Shown: positions 56,737 through 64,000 of the stretch, in pieces
Layout of the letters: every line of letters starts with the position of its first letter
Position numbering within the stretch: position 1 is the stretch's first letter
Assembly (NCBI GenBank): GCA_002682825.1
Contig: NOKP01000013.1
Location: forward strand, 1,386,800-1,450,799
Origin: Neonectria sp. B-13
Taxonomy: Eukaryota; Ascomycota; Sordariomycetes; Hypocreales; Nectriaceae
Direction: 5' to 3'
Length of the DNA stretch: 64,000 bases
Program-made: the position numbers and the translations under genes
The notes under the pieces: generated by a model
Told to the model about the DNA's origin: nothing
What the model saw: only the letters and a program-made list of their open reading frames with translations
Database searches by the model: none

Positions 56737-59700
56737 TGTGCAATCGGTTTGCCTCGTTCGAGAGGGTTCAGGTGGTTGCTTGGAGAAGTTGGGGCGATGC
56801 TGATAGCTCAACGAGGTAGACTAGAGCTTGGTTGATGTTGGTCTGTTGGATGCGACTGCGTCAGCGGTGATGGTGGCGGGGTGGGGACGAGGCTGAACAG
56901 GTGGCACCTAGTGGGGCTGGGAAGCACCAGGTCGAGGAGTTAGTGAGGTACGGCCTATGCCTCCTGTTTAACACCGCCATCCATGATAGCACTGGTGCTC
57001 CACTACCATTTTTTTCCTGAAGAACCCAAGTAGCCTACCCGACACCTCGTCGTGCAATTCCATCCTCGACCTAAATAGTCCTTGATTTCCGGTCAGAATT
57101 ATATAGATATATTTCCCAAAGTTGCGGATTAGGTACCCTGTATTCTTGTCGACCTTATGAGTCTCTTGGAACTATTCTTCTAGGTTCAAAATGAGAATCC
57201 GAAGTGCGCCGTGAAAGTAACACTTACAGGAATCGCCATCATGTTTGTCTTCGGAGTCTTACCTGCTCGCGATCATGGTCATAAGCGCCACGACCTGACC
57301 GCGGCTAGAGTAGCTGAAGTGTTCCGCAGAGGACAATCGCCCAAGCAACAGGATGATACAAATCGGCCCATAAGCTCAGGAAAAGGCGAGCACCTTGCTC
57401 AGGACAGGGCTCGACGGCGGTGCTCACGAAACCTTGCCATGCGAATACGCCTACCCTGCACCACAGGCATGTTCCAACTTTCGATTTCGATTTCAACACC
57501 GGAGCCGCTCCTGCCCACCAGGGCTCCTGCTTCGACACCACTCTTCAACGAGGGCACATGACACGACATCTGCGAGGCACGCACAACCTTCAATCTCGCC
57601 ATTGTTCATCCCCAGCTAGTCGCCTCGCGCTCTAATCCCAGATCTGTTCGTCGGCGTCGCACCTTCGGCACATGGCTCCCATCCGGATTCAGTGAGTCGC
57701 ACTTACACGGAGCAGCGCTCGCGGATTCAAAACCGCATTCGTATGGATTTGCGGGGACGGGACGGCTGCATGACGGTTGGACGGGAGATGCTGTGCCACC
57801 CACACACTGCTTCCCCGGACGACAAAATTGCCACGTCTATCCGCCATAGGCTTTGGCTAAGCCGACGTATAGGGGCTATTTCAAACGAGTCAGCCTTTCT
57901 ACCCTCCTAGAGCACTGATAGCATTAGCCAAGAGCTATACTACAGCCCGTGGCTAACCCAATGCAGGCCAGGCACAGACAGCAGCCTACGATGTGCTATT
58001 GGATTCTACGGGCGTCGAGATCATCTCGATATCGATCATTCCGGGAGGACGGCGCGGCCAGCGATTGAGCAAGTAGACCCGTCGCCCTGACTCGACCCAT
58101 CGCCCGGGAGCTCAACCCGCTCGAACGATTAGTGGGCTCCTGGAGTGAACAGCTGGCACTGCAGATCGGCCTTCCAGAAGACCATTACTTAAATTAGGAG
58201 GCAACTTTGGTATCCACATTGTGGCACAGGAACCGTGGGGATATTAGGACGAAATTTTCTGAAATTACCAAGCGATTCGAACACGGATGCCCTGCAATGC
58301 GGAAGCTGTTCCCCGGTGCCACGAGGCCCATCCCAACCACCCTAACCATCCCGGCCCTGAACCCGCTCAAACCACAAACCTAGGCTGACAGCTCGGCGAT
58401 TCTCTGGGGTTGCTGGACAGAGCGGAATGAAGATTGACGAGTTGCTGTGAGACTGCGGCCCTGATCATTGTTGACATCTTTCAACAGTACCTGGCTTCTT
58501 TACTAGGCAGTCATACTAAGGAGTGGAATTATAGTATCGTCACACCTTGAAGGTCACGACGTCTAACCCACCGATATGTTTGAAGGGACAAACAAACTAC
58601 AAAATCGACTGCTTGGGGCATCGATTGCGATTTAGAGTGATTAGCCTTCGCTGAGGCTTCTGGAACATCGTGAGAGGAGAGAAGCCCCGGTTGAACCTTA
58701 CGATTGGGTACTAGTCTGCAGGACACATGCGCCACGAACCCGATAGGTGGATTTTGCGACGACCCACTAGTTGGGATGCCAAGAAGGGTCCTCATCTCAT
58801 CAGGCAGTGGGCGCCGTGACTGATACGAATTGCTGTCACAGATGCGTGGTACATGATACTTGATGTGTTTCCCGCACCGCGTCAGAGCGTGGTAGCCGGC
58901 CTCGAGATTCCTGCCAACTGATCCTAAACATAGGCTGTCTACAAGGCCTTGCGCTTGCCTGTGGAGATGATTGCAATGGCTGCGCCAACTGGTAGTCACA
59001 GCACCGGCTGCCGCCAGATTGGCCGGAGCTAACTGCGGCCATCATTGAGAACCAGTGACGGCACCCTAGGGCAGCCTCCGCGAAACGACTCGCCGGGACG
59101 CGCTCCGGAGCCAGGGTCAAGTGAGCTATGCGCTTCTGATCTCACTCCCAGCGTCCCAACCAAAAGGTTGCCATCCTTGCCACGAAGGCTGGGAAGCGCC
59201 TCCAAGGTCCGTGTCAATCTTCATGTTGGGAGGCCATGGACGTTTGACCTCCCACAGCTCGAACATCCTTGCATTGGCAGAGACACATCAAAGGTAGCCG
59301 AAAACGGGCCCGACCACGGTCACACATGGCGGGTGGAGGCTTGCTGACCTTGGCAAGGTACCTGAGGTGTTTGATGATGAAGCAGTCACATGATGAGGCG
59401 GAGACGCAATGCGATCTCGCAGCTGAGACAACGGGACGCCAACAGCTTGTAGTGGCCTGGTTTTGGATGAATGAGATCTGGAGGCTCCGAGCCGCTGAAG
59501 AAGGTTACCGCTGCATGCCCTGAAAGGATATTGAATAAGCTCTGCGGCAGTCCCCCGCCCAAAGAACAAAATCCACCCCTGTTTCAAGAACTGATTTGGC
59601 CATGGAAATTGGCTAATGCAGGAACGCCGCCGGTACGAGTTTTGATTAGGCACCACGCAAGCCGTCACAACATGGGCGTCTGCGCTAAAATGGTACCTCC

Positions 59701-62700
59701 GCAACCCCCCCTGAAGGACGGAGGAGTGGAGGGAACGGGAGTTGTTGGTGGCTCCTCTCATCTACAAATGGTCTCCACGGGATCAACGCTGCCACAAATT
59801 ACTGTGCCTGGGTACGAAACACAGACGAAGAGGCGCCTGACGGTGCACATCGCTGATGCTCATGGGCTAGGGGACTACACCTTAGGGCCGATCCTGGTAT
59901 CGGATGAGTACACGAGCATTTGTACAGTGTGCTTACGGATTTGATCCCAAGTCAACACAGTACAAGGTATCCTCGTGCCTGGGGTCCTAGGCTGAGGCGC
60001 CTTCTGGAAGGTTTCTTCAGACCCATCGACCCACCATGATTCTCACCGAACAAAAGGCCATGACAGACCGAGAGGCAGGGACTCAACGGCCTGGGTGGAG
60101 GTTGGAACGTCGTTACAAACGGAGCACCAGGGTCAAAAGACCTGACACCGAGCCGCCTCGAAATTGTTGGCCGATCCGCCAAGCCCTGGCAACCCACCTT
60201 CACCGCACACATGACAGGTGGTTCGAGATGAATTTCTGGTTTCCCTAAACATCACTCCGCGGCAACTGTCAATAATCATCATTGATAAGTCACCAGGCCA
60301 GGGGTGCTCCTTTTTACAAGTTTCCTGTGATACAGCTGCTGAGAAGTATGTGTGATGACGCGTTGGTTGAACGTACGCACTTGACAAACGGCGGGATAAA
60401 CCTCCCATTAGGCGAGGCGGGCAACGGGCCCGCTGCAAGGTTCTGGACTGTCATCTTGCCCTGCTGGATGGGGATCCCTGGATGCCACCGCGACGTACCA
60501 TACCTGTCTGGACCAGAGAGGTAGCTGAATGTGAAACAGTCACACAGCGAAAGTCACAATTATCATTTCGAAATTGACACTGAGTCCCACGCATAGAAGC
60601 GACAGAGCGAGATTGATCCGTCCCGTCCAAATCGTTAATTAGAGGGAGGAAATGTGGCGACAGCATGGTTGTACAACCATCAACTCGTCGCGAATACGGG
60701 CAAACATCACATGCTTCGGGATGGGGTCACGGCACTGGACTTGGCCGCATTGCTGCATGCACCACAGGTTCCCTTGGGATACCAGGCAGCGAGATAACCA
60801 TACCAAAGTTTCCGGATTATTGGAATCGGTATCACAAGCGGGGACGCGCGATCACGAGCCGTCAACATGTAGCGGGACGATAGGGCCGATCCAATGCATG
60901 TTGTATGTCATGACACACGCAATTCATTGCTTGCTAGCGAAAGATGCGGGTGTTGTTCTCAACTGCCTCATTGAGCCATCCCAGAAGCCAACCCGGAAAT
61001 CGAAAACCATTTGTCGGCTCCCGTGCTCACTGGGTGCCCTATCAGGAACATTGAAGAACCTGTTACACATAGCCTCATCCCACCGCTTGCTACTCGGGCT
61101 GCACTGAAGTTTTCGGGTTCTCTTATCTAGAAATCTGTGGCATGCCGTGTTGACTGGAGAAGGAAATGGATTCCTGTTTACCCGCGAGACTTTCGGACCT
61201 AGTTGTCAAAGACTAAAGTGGCGATCGAAAGGAAGCCAAGCTCAAATGAGCGCTCGGAATTTCTCACCAGCAAACCTTCCTGGTGGACACTAAACATGCC
61301 GTCAACGTCTCTCACCAGTGTTTTCGACAAATCGTCAAAGGTACGAGGGAGATGAGAGAAGCCAGCACAAGTATTGGTCTAATAATAACCAATTTAGACT
61401 GTGTTTTGTTTGACAAGCTGAGCCGGAGACCCCGACCTAGGGCAAGTAAAAGTTGCGAATTCACAGGAGGTACAACTATTCCCCGGAGAACGGGGTAAAA
61501 CGTGGACCAAACGTCACGTTGCGCAGGCTAGGAATAACCTGGGAGCTGTGCTCACAGGCACGACAGGACTAGGTGAGTGGTACCCGTGGTGCACGGAGGC
61601 TGAAGGAGACGAATGATAACCGTCGAGCCTCGCCCGCGCCGGCGCTTGTACCGTTCGCTGGTCAATGAAAGGGATTTAGGACGTCATGGCGCGGCCGCTC
61701 AGGCACGCACGGAAGAGCGCAAATGCTGGAGGCGTGTTGGTTGACATCAAAGCGCAAGAAAAGTTTTCTTCCCTCTCTTCCCACCATCTTTCTGTCATAA
61801 AAGTTAGCAGGGAGGATTGTGGTGAGAAAACAGCAAAAAGGAAAAAGGAACGGGAGTGAGGCGCAAGGGGGCGGGCGTCGATGGGCATCACGGCATTTGC
61901 TAGTTCAGTAGCGGGCAGCTGTCCGCTGGTGGAACGGGGCGAGAGGGAGGGAGAGGTCTTGGCTTTTCAGCTCCTTCGCGGCATCGAATATCACATTGTG
62001 GAGTACAAAAGAGATGGAATTGGGCCATACGCACTTAACGTTGGTGTCTTGACTGCGGCAAACTATCTATCTGTCACTTCTGACAACCGGCCACACCGGA
62101 AGCGCGCACCTCAACAAGCTCCCTTGAATTTGCGACGAGATGTTGCGATGAAGTGAGACACGGTTGAAGTGGAATTTTTCTTCTTTACCCCGAAAAGTGA
62201 TCGGCCTGAGAAGCAGCATGACGAAGGGATCACAGCAAAAAGGAAAGTTGCATGCCTGAGCGCGCATCTCTGCGGAGAGTTGGATATGTAGTACAGTGGA
62301 TGCATATGGAACGTATTGGTTCGTGCGTGCCTCTGAGGATGCTGTGGTACCGTGGCAAATGAAGGAGTGATCAGCCAAGGAGATGGATATCTACAACTTC
62401 GCCGACGAGCGGTGGTCATGGTGACGGCGGCTACAGTAAGTACTATTGCCGTGACAAACGGGGCAAGGAACAAAGAGGCCGGACAAGACAGGAATGGACA
62501 AAGCAAAGGAGGGAAAAGTGACAGATGGCAATGGACAACCGACGACCAAGGAGGGCAAACCAAGGACGAACCGGGATGGATGGTCCAGGGGACCATTTCC
62601 TTGCTGGGAGGATCCAGCGCCCAGCGGAAAGCAGCACCGAGAGGATGGCGGACCCTAGCACAGAAGGCGAACAGGGGCAGATGAGGTACTTCGGGGAGAC

Positions 62701-63113
62701 GCCTAGCACAGTGCAACGGCACGGCCCTGAGTAGTACCTTGGGGCGTGGGAAAGGAACGTCCCTACGGTACCGCGACAAGGAAAGGTATCTGATGTCCTA
62801 GTTCCCACCGGGGCGGGTTGGCTTGGCTGGGTGATGTTTAGGATCCACCACGGCGTCCCGGAAGCCCAGCCTTTTGGGCCAGGCGGGGGGTGAGCTCTTT
62901 CATCTGTTCCGTAGTGCTTTGGTGGCCATGCCATGCAGGCACATGGTGACGGGGAAGATGAGGCGGTCGGAGAGGTTCTGTCCTTGGCAAACACTCTGTG
63001 CTGCTGTTGAAGACGTGCAACGGGTCATGCCATGTTCTGTGGGCGTGAGAGTGTGCGTGTGTGTGCACGCAATGGATGGCGTTTACGGTAGTTGTTCAGC
63101 TACCTGCCTACCG

Positions 63114-63133
63114 ACTTGCCTAGCTAGGCAAGT
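63114..63133. repeat. Perfect 20-bp palindrome
   Basis: acttgcctagctaggcaagt is identical to its reverse complement. It lies in intergenic DNA next to a TG-rich tract and repeats of the TGCCT word. Confidence 0.85.
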
Positions 63134-63293
63134 GAGCTATGGTTGAGATACGGAGGAAGGATGGGGGCGTGGGATGGAGGCGTGAGGTGATGTCGCTACT
63201 CAGTCACTGTTGGACGGGTGGCAGTTGGGGGTTGGGTAAGATGACGATGGCCACTGGCTTTCCCGGCTCCTGGCGCAAGCACAAACTTACACG

Positions 63294-63336
63294 GACGACG
63301 GAGACGACATAGACGACGACGCCGACGACGCCGACG
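63294..63336. repeat. GAC/GCC trinucleotide repeat
   Basis: Irregular gacgac and gccgac triplets. On the minus strand this would code Ser/Ala runs and ends at a perfect GTAAGT donor-like sequence at about 63285-63290, but no supporting second exon was found. Confidence 0.6.
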
Positions 63337-63704
63337 ATTTAGCGGAGAAAGACGCAGGAGACATTGGCGACACAGGAGTTGCAGGACACACGCCCTGTGC
63401 CTGACAGCGGTTTCTTCGTCGACGCGACAGATGTGTGGCGGCGTCGACTCGGTTGGGGGGGTGAAGTTTGGTTACGTGGTGTGCCGGTGCAGCGCAGGAG
63501 ACAGCAGCAGGGCGGATCAACGCGCCCCGGTCCACTGGCAAAGATCCCCGGGCTGGGTTTGCTTGCTTTGGCTTCTGGGACTTTTCTGGGACTCTTCGAG
63601 CATGGGGATGATCGAGCGCTCAAGCGCCTGGCCCACATGCATTGCATGGGCATCACGGTAGATGTACATGCTGGCAGCCCCGACGATGGATCCCGACCAG
63701 GCCA

Positions 63705-63722
63705 GTACGGAGTACTCCGTAC
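63705..63722. repeat. Perfect 18-bp palindrome gtacggagtactccgtac
   Basis: Identical to its reverse complement. A partial copy containing the right half (gtactccgtac) occurs at about 38828-38838, also intergenic. Confidence 0.85.
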
Positions 63723-64000
63723 CCTGGATTGCCTGGCCTGGCCTGGCACCCTGGGTACGAATACTCAACTCACTCTGGATAAAAGCCACCGACAAGGTCA
63801 GGCCAGGTACCCTGGGCTCCTTTTCTTCCTGGGCTTCCAGCTTCATTCCCAAGCCCCAAGCCCCAGATCCAGGGGACCCCCCCAAGCTCAAGCCTCCCAA
63901 AGAGACACCCCCAGGACCGCCAGGGGAAATTTCCAGGCTCGCCGCCAGTAATTTGGCCCAAGACCAAGACCAAGACCAGCACGGAGCGTCGCGCCCCCCC

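Larger units (their letters stand above)
56737..64000. other. 7.3-kb gene-poor right flank
   Basis: After the ARPC5 promoter, no frame in this stretch shows a recognised domain or a convincing exon chain. Candidates examined include 57211-57561 (+), 58529-58999 (-), 59471-59944 (+), 60652-61107 (+), 62111-62779 (-) and 63364-63951 (+). Base composition stays near neutral, unlike RIP-mutated transposons. Two perfect palindromes (63114-63133, 63705-63722) and a GAC-type repeat (63294-63336) lie near the right edge. It may be the long upstream region of a gene beyond the window. Confidence 0.5.

Noticed and set aside
57211..57561. Frame with a signal-peptide-like start
   Set aside because: It starts at GTG, the nearby ATG at 57191 is in another frame and stops after seven codons, and no exon chain follows.
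58274..58282. tRNA B-box-like sequence (GTTCGAATC on the minus strand)
   Set aside because: The flanking bases do not form a T-stem, and no acceptor stem or A box is found at the right distance.
62111..62779. 222-codon minus-strand frame in the right flank
   Set aside because: No domain; hydrophobic patches arise from C/T-rich composition; overlapping frames on both strands.
1..64000. Transposons, CRISPR arrays, rRNA genes or a biosynthetic gene cluster
   Set aside because: No transposase, reverse transcriptase or terminal repeats were recognised, no regularly spaced repeats or rRNA sequence, and the transporters and CmcJ-like gene have no backbone enzyme nearby.

Overview
The window is nuclear DNA of a filamentous ascomycete (Pezizomycotina), most likely a Sordariomycete. 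The evidence is short GT-AG introns (mostly 52-86 nt) with CTAAC/CTGAC branch-point-like sequences, CT-rich leaders, C/G-ending codons in strongly expressed genes, and fungus-specific families (CENP-C/Mif2, EF-hand Msy channels, 2EXR, CmcJ/AsaB-like oxidoreductases, ARS-binding protein 2). No species is claimed. I reconstructed 20 protein-coding genes by joining reading frames across splice sites and checking that the phase stays open. The first gene is cut by the left edge. I found no rRNA, tRNA, CRISPR array or intact transposon.

Layout. 0-8 kb: carnitine acetyltransferase (-, partial), a 14-TM MFS antiporter (+) and a 2EXR protein (+). 8-27.8 kb: a compact core of cytosolic Hsp70 (+), an Emi1-like twin CX9C protein (-), Yme2 (+), Mif2/CENP-C (-), RNase H2 subunit A (+), the ER-fusion GTPase Sey1 (-) and a dienelactone hydrolase (+). 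28-37 kb: an EF-hand mechanosensitive channel (-) and an MFS sugar transporter (-), separated by 4 kb without a gene. 41-56.8 kb: ARS-binding protein 2 (-), a CmcJ-like enzyme (+), an Sds3-like Rpd3L subunit (-), a COG7-like protein (-), PLP homeostasis protein (+), AP-2 alpha adaptin (-), an NDUFAF5-like methyltransferase (+) and ARPC5 (-). The last 7.3 kb holds no gene I can support.

The genes are mostly unrelated housekeeping functions: mitochondria (CAT, Emi1, Yme2, NDUFAF5), chromosome maintenance (Mif2, RNase H2A, Abp2, Sds3), and membrane traffic and actin (Sey1, COG7, AP-2, ARPC5). They tend to alternate strands, giving divergent promoter pairs (Emi1/Yme2, Mif2/RNase H2A, Sey1/hydrolase, COG7/PLPBP, AP-2/NDUFAF5) and convergent ends often under 350 bp apart. 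There is no biosynthetic cluster: the MFS transporters and the CmcJ-like gene are isolated.

The most interesting non-coding signals are a step-type heat-shock element just upstream of a TATA-like box at hsp70, a pair of MluI cell-cycle boxes in the Mif2/RNase H2A promoter, a short RIP-like AT island at 14.75-14.92 kb, and two perfect palindromes of 18 and 20 bp in the gene-poor right flank. I did not find a convincing new system. The best candidates for unexplained content are the gene-poor right flank and the orphan CmcJ-like and 2EXR genes.
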